From NCBI GenBank assembly GCA_028278625.1, contig JANQDY010000073.1:1-43921 (forward strand): DNA of 43,921 bases. Direction: 5' to 3'. Position numbers and translations under genes: made by a program. Source of the stretch: Thermodesulfobacteriota bacterium (GTDB lineage: Bacteria; Desulfobacterota; DSM-4660; Desulfatiglandales; Desulfatiglandaceae). Within the stretch, counting starts at the first letter, position 1. The number at the start of each line of letters is the position of its first letter. Below, in pieces: positions 24,962 through 32,838 of this stretch. The notes under the pieces were generated by a model. It was not told the DNA's origin. It ran no database searches and saw only the letters and a program-made list of their open reading frames with translations.

Positions 24962-25091
24962 AGGGCTATTCTCAAGAAAGACCTGTTTTTGCCAAAGCGG
25001 CGGACCTGAACGGGCAGTGTGAAAAAAGTGTTCAAATATTGCTGCCGGACCGGGAAGAGCAACTATTTTTACTGGAAGGAATGGACAGGAT

Positions 25092-27074
25092 ATGGAGACC
25101 TTAGATATTTCCGGAATGCAGATGCGGAAGGTCAACGAAATCATTCGTGGTTTTGGTTCGACCCATCAGAACGTGCAGGTGTTGAACCCTGATGCCCGGC
25201 ACTATATCGGCGTCGGCCTCATCAGCCCCATCAAACTGTGGATACGCGGCTCCGCCGGATACTACTGCGGCGGTCTGACGGATGGGCCCCACATCCGGGT
25301 GGATCAGAATGTGAGTTGGGGGGTCGGGGACAACATGTTTGCCGGCTCTGTTATTGTGGGCGGCAATGCGGGCGCCGTGGCCGGAGAAGGGCTTCGCGGG
25401 GCGGAGATCGTGATCAAGGGGAATGTCGGTTCGAGAGCCGGCCAGGTGATGAAAAAAGGGACCCTCTGCTGTGCGGGAAAAGCGGACTTCATGGCGGGAT
25501 ATATGATGTACGGAGGCCGTCTGATCATACTGGGCAACTCGGGAGAGAGTGTTGGTGAAAACATGGCCGGCGGGGACATCTACGTGGGCGGCGAGGTGGA
25601 ATCCCTGGGTGCGGATGCCATGCAGGTGGATCCCGAATCCTGGGAAATCGACAGCGTTATGGAATTCCTGGACAAGTACGAGATTCCGTTCAGCGGCACT
25701 TTCAAGAAGATCGTCTGTGCCGGGAAAGAGCTGAAATACAAGGTGGCGGAACCCAGAATTCGCAACATGCCCTTTTACCGGTTTTCCGGCAGTGATGCTC
25801 CCTACTGGAACAAAAAGGTACAGGAAGACAACCAGACAAGAGCCGTCATCGGCCGTTACCGGATTCGTGGGTACGGTGCCGCGAGACACCTTCCCCATTA
25901 CACGGATCTGGCCTTTAAGATGGATCTCAAAAAATTCGGAAAAGACCCGGACGTGGCCTCTAAAATCAACCTCAGAACCTTTATTGGCGACCGGCACGGG
26001 GGAAAGCCCCTCGATCTCAGCATGCCGGTGATGATCGCTCCCATGAGTTTCGGGGCTCTCAGTCCACAGATGAAAATAGCCTTGGGCATCGCTTCCAGGC
26101 TCTCGGGCATTTCCGAGAACTCGGGCGAAGGGGGCATGTATTCCCACGAGCGGGCCGAAGCCAGGCAGCTCATCGCCCAGTGTCTGGCAGGGCGGTTGGG
26201 ATGGAACGTGCACGACATGAAACGGTCCGAAGGGGTGGAGATATACATTTCCCAAGGCGCCAAACCGGGTTTGGGGGGCCAGCTCATGGCCTCCAAGCTC
26301 ACCAAGGAAATCGCGGCCATTCGAGGGATTCCGGCGGGCATGGACCTGCGCTCTCCTTCCCGACATCCGGACATCCTGGGAGGTGATGACCTCATTATGA
26401 AGGTGGAGGAATTCCGCGAGGCGGTGGGGGGACGGGTTCCCATCAGCATCAAGATCGGTGCCGGCCGAATCCGGGACGATATCAAGATCGCCTATAAGGA
26501 TGGCCTGGACTTCATTGAGCTGGACGGTCTTCAGGGCGGTACGGGTGCAGCTGGTAATGAAGTCCTGGAGTATGTGGGGATCCCGACCCTCGCGGCCCTT
26601 CAGGAGGCCCTGGACGGTCTTAAGGAAATCGATGCGGAAGGGAAACTTCCTGTTGTTATCATGGGCGGCATCAAGGACGGTTTTGATGCAGCCAAGGCAA
26701 TCGCCATGGGGGCATCGGCCGTGGGACTCGGAACGCCCATGCTGATCGCTGGAGGGTGTATCGGGTGCATGCAGTGCAGCGTCGGTTACTGTCCGGTGGG
26801 GGTTGCCACACAGGATCCGGATCACGTGAAGCGATACGACAGCGAGTCGAGGGCCCTCATGATGCACCGGTATCTGGAAGCCTTACGCTGGCAGATGGCC
26901 GCCGTTACCCAGGCCCTTGGAAAGGATGACATTCACAAACTATCTCCGGATGACATGGTGGCTCTGACGCCGGAGGCGGCGGCTCTCACGGGGCTGCCCT
27001 ATGAACCCGAATACCGTGAGCAATTGCGGGAAGAAATCAACAAGGAAGGAGCATCTCTCTCATGGCTGAGCTAG
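25092..27074 (+). CDS. Glutamate synthase FMN subunit with N-terminal GXGXG domain (GlxC-GlxD fusion)
   Basis: The 660-residue protein places the GXGXG beta-helix (about 45-180, normally the C-terminal part of GltB) before the FMN-binding barrel (about 230-620). Barrel motifs are complete: MPVMIAPMSFGALSPQ, SENSGEGG, QGAKPGLGGQL, SIKIGAGRI, ELDGLQGGTGAA and VIMGGIKDGFDAAKAI. Cysteines C556, C559, C562 and C567 (CIGCMQC, GYC) can bind the Fe-S cluster that receives electrons from the reductase. It forms glutamate from 2-oxoglutarate and ammonia delivered by the amidotransferase. The last 13 bases overlap the reductase gene. A related activity such as N-methylglutamate synthase is possible, but no partner genes for that pathway are seen. 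Confidence 0.92.
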   Translation: METLDISGMQMRKVNEIIRGFGSTHQNVQVLNPDARHYIGVGLISPIKLWIRGSAGYYCGGLTDGPHIRVDQNVSWGVGDNMFAGSVIVGGNAGAVAGEGLRGAEIVIKGNVGSRAGQVMKKGTLCCAGKADFMAGYMMYGGRLIILGNSGESVGENMAGGDIYVGGEVESLGADAMQVDPESWEIDSVMEFLDKYEIPFSGTFKKIVCAGKELKYKVAEPRIRNMPFYRFSGSDAPYWNKKVQEDNQTRAVIGRYRIRGYGAARHLPHYTDLAFKMDLKKFGKDPDVASKINLRTFIGDRHGGKPLDLSMPVMIAPMSFGALSPQMKIALGIASRLSGISENSGEGGMYSHERAEARQLIAQCLAGRLGWNVHDMKRSEGVEIYISQGAKPGLGGQLMASKLTKEIAAIRGIPAGMDLRSPSRHPDILGGDDLIMKVEEFREAVGGRVPISIKIGAGRIRDDIKIAYKDGLDFIELDGLQGGTGAAGNEVLEYVGIPTLAALQEALDGLKEIDAEGKLPVVIMGGIKDGFDAAKAIAMGASAVGLGTPMLIAGGCIGCMQCSVGYCPVGVATQDPDHVKRYDSESRALMMHRYLEALRWQMAAVTQALGKDDIHKLSPDDMVALTPEAAALTGLPYEPEYREQLREEINKEGASLSWLS

Positions 27075-29593
27075 AAAAGCGGATGTTGGCCGCAAGTGAT
27101 TGGTTTTACAATGAATTTGGTGATATCCAGTGGATCCCGGCTCCCTGTCAGAAAGCGTGCCCCGTGGGCACGGATGCCCCTTCATACATTGCTCTGATCT
27201 GGGAAGGGAAATTTGAAGCGGCACTTGAGGCCATCACGGCCACCAACCCTTTCTCATCGGTCTGTGGCCGTGTATGCGCCAAACCGTGCGAGACGGAATG
27301 CCGCAGAGGGGAAAGTGACGGGCCGGTGGCCGTCCGGGGCCTCAAACGGTTTGTGATGGACCGGCTGGGAAATGATTTCAGCCTGCCACAGGTATCCGTC
27401 AGCCAGCAAAAAACAGTGGGAATCGTTGGCGGCGGACCCACGGGCCTTACCGCGGCCCAGGATCTGGCCGAGGCGGGATATGAAGTTCACATTTACGATC
27501 AATCGGACCGATTGGGCGGTATGATCAACGCCATCCCCCGGTTCAGACTTCCCCGGAACCTGATACACGAAGATATTAACCGCATATTAAATCATTGCCC
27601 CGGCATTCACGTCCATTTAAATACGGCCCTGGGCACCGACACGACCCTGGATGCGCTAAAGGAAAAGCACGATGCAATCCTTTTGGCCATGGGTCTGTGG
27701 CAGGACCGGGGTTTGGGAGTCCCGGGAGAGGCCGAAGCAACGGACGGGATTTACGGCATCAAGCTTTTGACCGACATGATCAGCGGCGACAACCGGCAGT
27801 TGCCGGAAAAGGTCCTGGTGGTGGGTGGCGGCAATGTGGCCATGGATATGGCGCGCACGGCCCTTCGACTGGGTGCCAAAGATGTGCAGGTCTTCTGCCT
27901 TGAATCGAGGGAGGAGATGCCCGCGTGGAAGCACGAAATCCATGAGGCGGAAGAAGAGGGGATTTCCATCAATCCCGGATGGGGACCAAAGGAAATTTTG
28001 CTTCATGAGGGCGGCGTAAAGGGCGTTCAGTTCAAACGGTGTGTTTCCGTGTTTGATGATGAAGGGCGCTTCAACCCGGCTTATGATGATGCCATGCTTA
28101 AGACGGTGGATGCCGGCGCCCTATTACTGGCCATCGGACTCATGGGGGACAATCAGGATCTGATGGATCGCGGTCTGATGGAGCGGGGATATGTGAAGGC
28201 CCAACTGGAGGGGATGGGAACTGAGGATCCCCAGGTATTTGCCGCCGGCGATTGCGCATTCGGCCCATCCGCCGTGGTCTATGCCATGAACCACGGGCAC
28301 AGGGCCGCCTACTACCTAAAAGCTTATCTGGAAGGGAGAACCGATCCTTTGCCGTACACGGTGCCGTGGCGGACACGGGGCGTTCCGGTCACCCAGGACC
28401 CGGATTGGGAAAAGCTCCCCCTTGAACCCCAGAATTTTTGCGGTTTTGAGGCAACCAACCCCTTTGGGGAGTGTGAGGAGACCTACGGGGATGACGTGGC
28501 ACACCGGCAGGCGGCCAGATGCCTTAGGTGTGATACGGAAACCGGAGCCTCCGATTATTCAAGGCGCACCAGGGAGCATCTCCATGCCATGGCCCGGACG
28601 GTGCCGGAAGACCAGGAGCGTCTGCGCGCCATCGCCCTGGAACGTCTGAAACCCCGGGATAATCCTTTCCCCAATGATCGGCCCGCCCACATTGATGACC
28701 TGGTCTTTTTGTCCGCTGCGCTAACCCGCCTGGTGATTGATCCCTATCGGGAACACTGCGACACCACCACGCCCATCGGCGATTCCATGACCCTTAATCA
28801 ACCCTTTCTTTTCACCGGGTTTGACCATGCACCGGAGGATGTCCGCCATGCGTTGGCCCAGGGTCTTGCCGAAAGAAACTGCGGATATATCGGTTTTCGT
28901 CCGCTAGGAGAAATCGGGCAATTCCCATGGATTCAGTTGGTTGTCCCCGGAGAAACCGAACCCAGCGCCGAAGCGGACGGCCTGGTATACGTGGTGGAAA
29001 GTGCGTTTTCTCCCGTGGAAGCCAAGCGTCTTAAAGAGGGGCAGCTGCTGGGCCTTTCCGTGAAAACGTCCGCACTCAAGGAAGCCATTCCGTGGGCACT
29101 GGAACATGATTGGGATCTACTGCTTCTGGATGGCACCAGCGGTATTGAAAAACCGTGGGTGGAACTGGAAGGGTTCCCGGATCTTACGGTGATGCGGGAT
29201 GCCATCCATATTCTCAGGAACGACCTCGATCGCGAAGAGGACATCGCACTTCTTTACTTTGGTGGATTGAGATCGGGTACGGATGTTGCCAAGGTGCTGG
29301 CCATCAACTGCAATGCGGGCATCTTCAACGTGGCGGTAGCGCTGGGCTTGGGCGGCATTGAGGAGAACGGCCAAATGGTTTTTGATGCGGGCATGAACAT
29401 TCAGGAGCGCATCAACGCCGTTTTGCAGTGGATCACGTCCACTGCGGAGGAATCCGCCATCATTGCGCGCTGTACGGGCAAAACCTACGTCCACAATCTC
29501 GAACCGGAGGATATGCGAAGCATCACCCTTGAAACATCAAAGGCCATCAATATTCCATTGGCTTCGGGTACCGGCATCAGAGAGTGGTTTTAG
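27062..29593 (+). CDS. Glutamate synthase reductase (GltD-like) fused to a degenerate second synthase barrel
   Basis: The N-terminal part (1-100) is the Fe-S domain of the GltD/dihydropyrimidine dehydrogenase family with Cys motifs CQKACPVG and CGRVCAKPCETEC. Then come the FAD site VGIVGGGPTGLTAAQDLAEAG (about 118-140), the NADPH site KVLVVGGGNVAMDMARTA (about 256-273) and the second FAD motif VFAAGDCAFGPSAVV (about 391). A CLRC motif lies near residue 485. Residues 541-843 repeat the layout of the synthase barrel: LNQPFLFTGFDHA, LLGLSVKTSAL, DLLLLDGTSG, LLYFGGLRSGTDVAKVLAIN and HNLEPEDM. They lack the four-Cys cluster motif and GGTGA. A normal GltD is about 460-500 residues; this is 843. It supplies electrons from NAD(P)H; the added barrel is probably structural. 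Confidence 0.9.
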   Translation: MAELEKRMLAASDWFYNEFGDIQWIPAPCQKACPVGTDAPSYIALIWEGKFEAALEAITATNPFSSVCGRVCAKPCETECRRGESDGPVAVRGLKRFVMDRLGNDFSLPQVSVSQQKTVGIVGGGPTGLTAAQDLAEAGYEVHIYDQSDRLGGMINAIPRFRLPRNLIHEDINRILNHCPGIHVHLNTALGTDTTLDALKEKHDAILLAMGLWQDRGLGVPGEAEATDGIYGIKLLTDMISGDNRQLPEKVLVVGGGNVAMDMARTALRLGAKDVQVFCLESREEMPAWKHEIHEAEEEGISINPGWGPKEILLHEGGVKGVQFKRCVSVFDDEGRFNPAYDDAMLKTVDAGALLLAIGLMGDNQDLMDRGLMERGYVKAQLEGMGTEDPQVFAAGDCAFGPSAVVYAMNHGHRAAYYLKAYLEGRTDPLPYTVPWRTRGVPVTQDPDWEKLPLEPQNFCGFEATNPFGECEETYGDDVAHRQAARCLRCDTETGASDYSRRTREHLHAMARTVPEDQERLRAIALERLKPRDNPFPNDRPAHIDDLVFLSAALTRLVIDPYREHCDTTTPIGDSMTLNQPFLFTGFDHAPEDVRHALAQGLAERNCGYIGFRPLGEIGQFPWIQLVVPGETEPSAEADGLVYVVESAFSPVEAKRLKEGQLLGLSVKTSALKEAIPWALEHDWDLLLLDGTSGIEKPWVELEGFPDLTVMRDAIHILRNDLDREEDIALLYFGGLRSGTDVAKVLAINCNAGIFNVAVALGLGGIEENGQMVFDAGMNIQERINAVLQWITSTAEESAIIARCTGKTYVHNLEPEDMRSITLETSKAINIPLASGTGIREWF

Positions 29594-29623
29594 AATCCAG
29601 GCGCCAGGCGTCAGAATTCAGAG
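29593..29623. repeat. Short interspersed repeat, copy 2
   Basis: A 31-base stretch starting at the last base of the reductase stop codon matches the reverse complement of 20641-20671 at 26 of 31 positions. A further CTGAATCCTGAATTC string at about 29654-29668 reuses its units. Confidence 0.55.
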
Positions 29624-29667
29624 TTTGCAGCGCCATCCAATGATTCTGGCTCCTGAATCCTGAATTC

Positions 29668-30036
29668 TTAGTCTTTAAAATCGTTATACTTTCGGTTGCT
29701 GCCGTAGGCTTTTTCCACCGGATACTTTTTTTCGTTGATGGCCAATTTCCGTGTGACGGCTTCAGACAGGTCAATGTTACATCCCTGGGAGAGGTAAAGC
29801 AGAAAGACGCACACGTCCGCCAACTCCTCGCGCACTTTTGTGAGCTGGCCTTCGTCGGCCAGCATCCTTTCTATTTCATCTTTCGATTTCCACAAAAAAT
29901 GCTCAAGTAGTTCCGCGCATTCGATGGAAAGGCCCATGGCCAGGTTCTTGGGATCGTGAAACTGCTCCCAGTTCCTTGAATCCCGAAACCGGATGACCTT
30001 TTGTCTTAGTTCGGAAATCGTTTCTTTGTTGTCCAT
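29668..30036 (-). CDS. MazG-like nucleotide pyrophosphohydrolase
   Basis: This 122-residue all-alpha protein has the MazG-family metal motif in two parts: SIECAELLEHFLWKS and VREELADVCVFLLYLS, giving the EExxE...ExxD pattern. Single-domain members (RS21-C6/dCTPase-like) hydrolyse non-canonical or excess dNTPs to the monophosphate and pyrophosphate, cleaning the nucleotide pool in the cytoplasm. The length is normal for a one-domain enzyme. It lies nine bases after the stop of the upstream B3/4-domain gene on the same strand, so the two are probably co-transcribed. Confidence 0.88.
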   Translation of the reverse strand: MDNKETISELRQKVIRFRDSRNWEQFHDPKNLAMGLSIECAELLEHFLWKSKDEIERMLADEGQLTKVREELADVCVFLLYLSQGCNIDLSEAVTRKLAINEKKYPVEKAYGSNRKYNDFKD

Positions 30037-30045
30037 GATCTACCG

Positions 30046-30741
30046 TTATTTGAGTATGTCAAACTGCCGAAGTGTCTTTTCAAGTTGGGCTATGGCGTCG
30101 TCAATCATTTCTTCACCGATGCCCGCGTGCCCCTGAAAAATAACCAGCACATTTTGTGTTTTATTTGTGATTTTGGTGCGATCGCACTGTTTGATGTCCA
30201 TTCGGCAGATGACGCCGGCATCATCCGCATAGGCAAATTCCCCGCGTTTTGCGATGCCGTTACCCCTGCCGCCGATGGGTTCAAAGCTCAAATCCTGCGC
30301 CATCGTTAAAAGTTGAGCATTACCCGAAACCTGATCCGTGTCGTGGGCCCCGATGGAAATGCCGGTTAAGACCGATACGACATTATAGACATCGACAAAT
30401 GTGTTAATGCGGGGTACGGAGCCGTTTCTTAAAATCAGGTCCGTCAGTACTTCGCAGGAAGAAGGCATCCCTTTATCGTTTGAAAATGTATCGTGCAGTG
30501 AAACATACCCTTTCAGCGTTTCCGAATCCCGCCAAGGAGTCTCACGGCATTTTGTTTTGATGGTACCGGTTTTCTCCTTAACCCACCTTTCCACCGCGCT
30601 GCTTCGTTTTCTAATCTGAAGGTCTTCATAAACCCGCCATTTCATGGGGATCTCTTTCAGTTCGACGGCCTTGGTAAGGATGGGGCCCCGTGCCGAGGTA
30701 CTTCCGCCCGCTTCTGCCGGCTGGGGTTTTTTCTGATTCAT
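30046..30741 (-). CDS. Stand-alone B3/4 (phenylalanyl-tRNA synthetase beta-type) domain protein
   Basis: This 231-residue protein matches the free-standing B3/4 domain family: MPSSCEVLTDLILRNGSVPRINTF, VDVYNVVSVLTGISIGAHD, GEFAYADDAGVICRMDIKQC and the closing LVIFQGHAGIGEEMIDDAI. In PheRS this domain edits mischarged Tyr-tRNA(Phe). The free-standing relatives are of unproven function, and trans-editing or tRNA/nucleotide binding are possibilities. The start at 30741 follows AGGAGA; the frame running up to 30915 adds unrelated residues and would overlap the divergent amidotransferase region. It is probably co-transcribed with the MazG-like gene. Confidence 0.8.
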   Translation of the reverse strand: MNQKKPQPAEAGGSTSARGPILTKAVELKEIPMKWRVYEDLQIRKRSSAVERWVKEKTGTIKTKCRETPWRDSETLKGYVSLHDTFSNDKGMPSSCEVLTDLILRNGSVPRINTFVDVYNVVSVLTGISIGAHDTDQVSGNAQLLTMAQDLSFEPIGGRGNGIAKRGEFAYADDAGVICRMDIKQCDRTKITNKTQNVLVIFQGHAGIGEEMIDDAIAQLEKTLRQFDILK

Positions 30742-30972
30742 CGTCTCTCCTGCCCTAAGATTTCGTAATTGGATTTTGATGCGTGAAGGCCCCAAAAGGT
30801 TGGATAAATAAGGGACCTTCAACCCTGATACTCTGTTTGTGCGTATTCTAGTATCCTGATGACCAGGTTTCAAGGGGCTTCTAAGCATTTTGTTGCTTTG
30901 TCCTTTACGCATCAAAAAGGCCCCTATATAATTCCTACCGATATGGTTGCATTTGAAAGGAACTCATCATCA

Positions 30973-31698
30973 ATGGTGATTTTTGTTGATCTCGAACATG
31001 AACGCCTGCGCCAAAATCCATCGCTGTGGCGTTTTTTTGCTTCCAAAACCCTTGAAACCAAATACCGTCTTGAGTCCATTACAGGCGATGACTGTCTGAT
31101 TGTTCATCACAAACGTTTCACTCCGTCGCATGTAGAAAGGCTAAATCCCTGCGCGGTCATTGTTGGCGGCAATTACACCGGTTTTCAGCACTTCAAGGAG
31201 GCGGACCTTTCAGGCGTCAAACGATTCATGTTGGAACCGTCACGTCCTACACTGGCCATTTGCGGCGGTTTTCAACTGCTTATTCAAGTCCATGGCGGTG
31301 AACTGGGGCCCATGAGACCGGATGCGGCAGAGAAAAACGGCCATTCACTGGATACGGATACGCCTTTGCCGGAGGAACTTCTTTCTTCGGAGGTGTTGCC
31401 ACCGGAAACGGATGCGTCTTTTGAAAGAGGATTTGTGCCGGTTTTCATTTCGGTCCCTGCACCCCTGTTCAACGGACTGCCCGAAAGGGCTCTTTTTTAT
31501 GAACTGCACGGCGGCGAGGTGAAGACGCTGCCCGAGGCCTTTTATGTTACGGCGAGCAGTAACCGGTGTGAAATACAGGCTGTCGGTCACAGGTTTTACC
31601 CGTTGTTCGGTGTTCAATTCCACCCGGAAGCTTTTGATGACGACCATCCTGACGGAAGGCGTGTATTTGAGAATTTTTTAAGATTTGCGGAATCTTAG
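30973..31698 (+). CDS. Class I glutamine amidotransferase-like protein
   Basis: This 241-residue protein has the triad class I amidotransferase pattern: nucleophile C97 in AICGGFQLL, and H217 and E219 in GVQFHPEAF. The nucleophile elbow is CGGFQ where most have CGGHQ or CLGxQ. It stands alone with no synthetase partner beside it, like GMP synthase-related or gamma-glutamyl hydrolase-like PuuD proteins. The start at 30973 is chosen for GAAAGGA upstream; ATGs at 30859 and 30943 have no ribosome site. It is divergent from the B3/4 gene. The substrate is unknown; gamma-glutamyl hydrolysis is a reasonable guess. Confidence 0.78.
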   Translation: MVIFVDLEHERLRQNPSLWRFFASKTLETKYRLESITGDDCLIVHHKRFTPSHVERLNPCAVIVGGNYTGFQHFKEADLSGVKRFMLEPSRPTLAICGGFQLLIQVHGGELGPMRPDAAEKNGHSLDTDTPLPEELLSSEVLPPETDASFERGFVPVFISVPAPLFNGLPERALFYELHGGEVKTLPEAFYVTASSNRCEIQAVGHRFYPLFGVQFHPEAFDDDHPDGRRVFENFLRFAES

Positions 31699-31758
31699 GT
31701 TTGAGCATTTGCATGTTTCACCTTTTGGGGCTTTCTGGGACCGGAAAGGAGTGTCAAC

Positions 31759-32790
31759 ATGTTCAGCAAATTGAGGCCGGTTTACAAGGTTCTATTGCTG
31801 GTACTGGCATGTGGTGTTGTTCCGCTGGTCAGCATCGGCACCATTTCACTCATACAATCAAGCGGCAGTCTTTCCGTCCAGGTGTTTAACCATCTCGAGA
31901 GCCAGCGCGAAACAAAGAAGACCCAACTCCTCACCTTCTTTAATGAAAGACAGAAAGACCTCAATGTTCTGAGAGATATCGTCGCATCATTCAAGAGTGA
32001 GATGGGCAAGAACTGGACGCCCCGCCATTTGGAAGCTTTTTTTTCCAAGTACCTTTATACGGAAGATTATTATGATCTGCTGATCATTCATCCGGACGGA
32101 AAGATCGTATTTTCCCTGGCCCGGGAATCAGATTATGGCTCCAATATTTTGAACGGGCACTATTCAAATTCAAACTTGGGTCAGCTCGTTAAGCGAGTAC
32201 TTGAAAGCAAAAGCTTCGGAATGGCTGATTTTGCCCCCTATTCGCCAAGCAACAACCAGCCAGCGGCTTTTCTGGCGGAGCCTGTTTTAAAAGATGGTCA
32301 GGTGGAAATGGTTATCGCACTACAGCTTTCGAGCGAGGCCATCAACAACATCATGATGAACCGAACAGGTCTTGGGAAAACAGGGGAAACCTATCTGGTC
32401 GGGGAAGACAGGCTCATGCGCTCCAATTCATATCTGGATCCGGATAATCGGTCCATTGATGCGTCTTTCGCTCAACCGGAAGAAGGGCAGGTGGATACCG
32501 AAGCGAGCCGCGAGGCGCTTGAAGGCAAGACCGGTGAGAAGATCATCAAGGATTATAACGGTAACCCGGTACTCTCTGCCTATACGCCCATTTCTCTTTG
32601 GAATGTGAAATGGGCCCTGATTGCTGAGATGGATGTGGCTGAAGCATTTGCACCCATCAATCGCCTCATCTGGCTTATCAGCGTTGTTGCAATCATCGGC
32701 ATTGCAGCGGTAATAACCGCGGGCTTGCTCCTGTTTTTGCTTTTTTTCAACCGTTCAAGCAAAAGGGTGTCAAACATTGGATTTTCATAG
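31759..32790 (+). CDS. dCache-domain membrane sensor without an output domain
   Basis: The 343-residue protein has TM1 (about 11-33), a periplasmic double Cache domain (about 40-300: FFNERQKDLNVLRDIV, DYYDLLIIHPDGKIVFSL, TGLGKTGETYLVGEDRLMRSN, GNPVLSAYTPISLWNVKWALIAEMD) and TM2 (about 307-335). It ends eight or nine residues after TM2, just where a HAMP domain would begin in a chemoreceptor or kinase. GGAAAGGAG precedes the ATG. The next gene, 48 bases on, supplies a membrane HAMP-like/PAS/exonuclease protein, so the two may act as a receptor pair. Alternatively this is a chemoreceptor gene cut after TM2. Confidence 0.82.
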   Translation: MFSKLRPVYKVLLLVLACGVVPLVSIGTISLIQSSGSLSVQVFNHLESQRETKKTQLLTFFNERQKDLNVLRDIVASFKSEMGKNWTPRHLEAFFSKYLYTEDYYDLLIIHPDGKIVFSLARESDYGSNILNGHYSNSNLGQLVKRVLESKSFGMADFAPYSPSNNQPAAFLAEPVLKDGQVEMVIALQLSSEAINNIMMNRTGLGKTGETYLVGEDRLMRSNSYLDPDNRSIDASFAQPEEGQVDTEASREALEGKTGEKIIKDYNGNPVLSAYTPISLWNVKWALIAEMDVAEAFAPINRLIWLISVVAIIGIAAVITAGLLLFLLFFNRSSKRVSNIGFS

Positions 32791-32838
32791 GGAGAAGATC
32801 TCCGCCATTCAATTTACGGTTGCAGAGGCCAAAGAACG

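Noticed and set aside
25101..26867. 588-codon open frame on the minus strand opposite the glutamate synthase FMN subunit
   Set aside because: The opposite strand encodes a complete, motif-perfect enzyme; the antisense frame is His/Asp/Gly-rich, lacks domains and is explained by the codon bias of the real gene.
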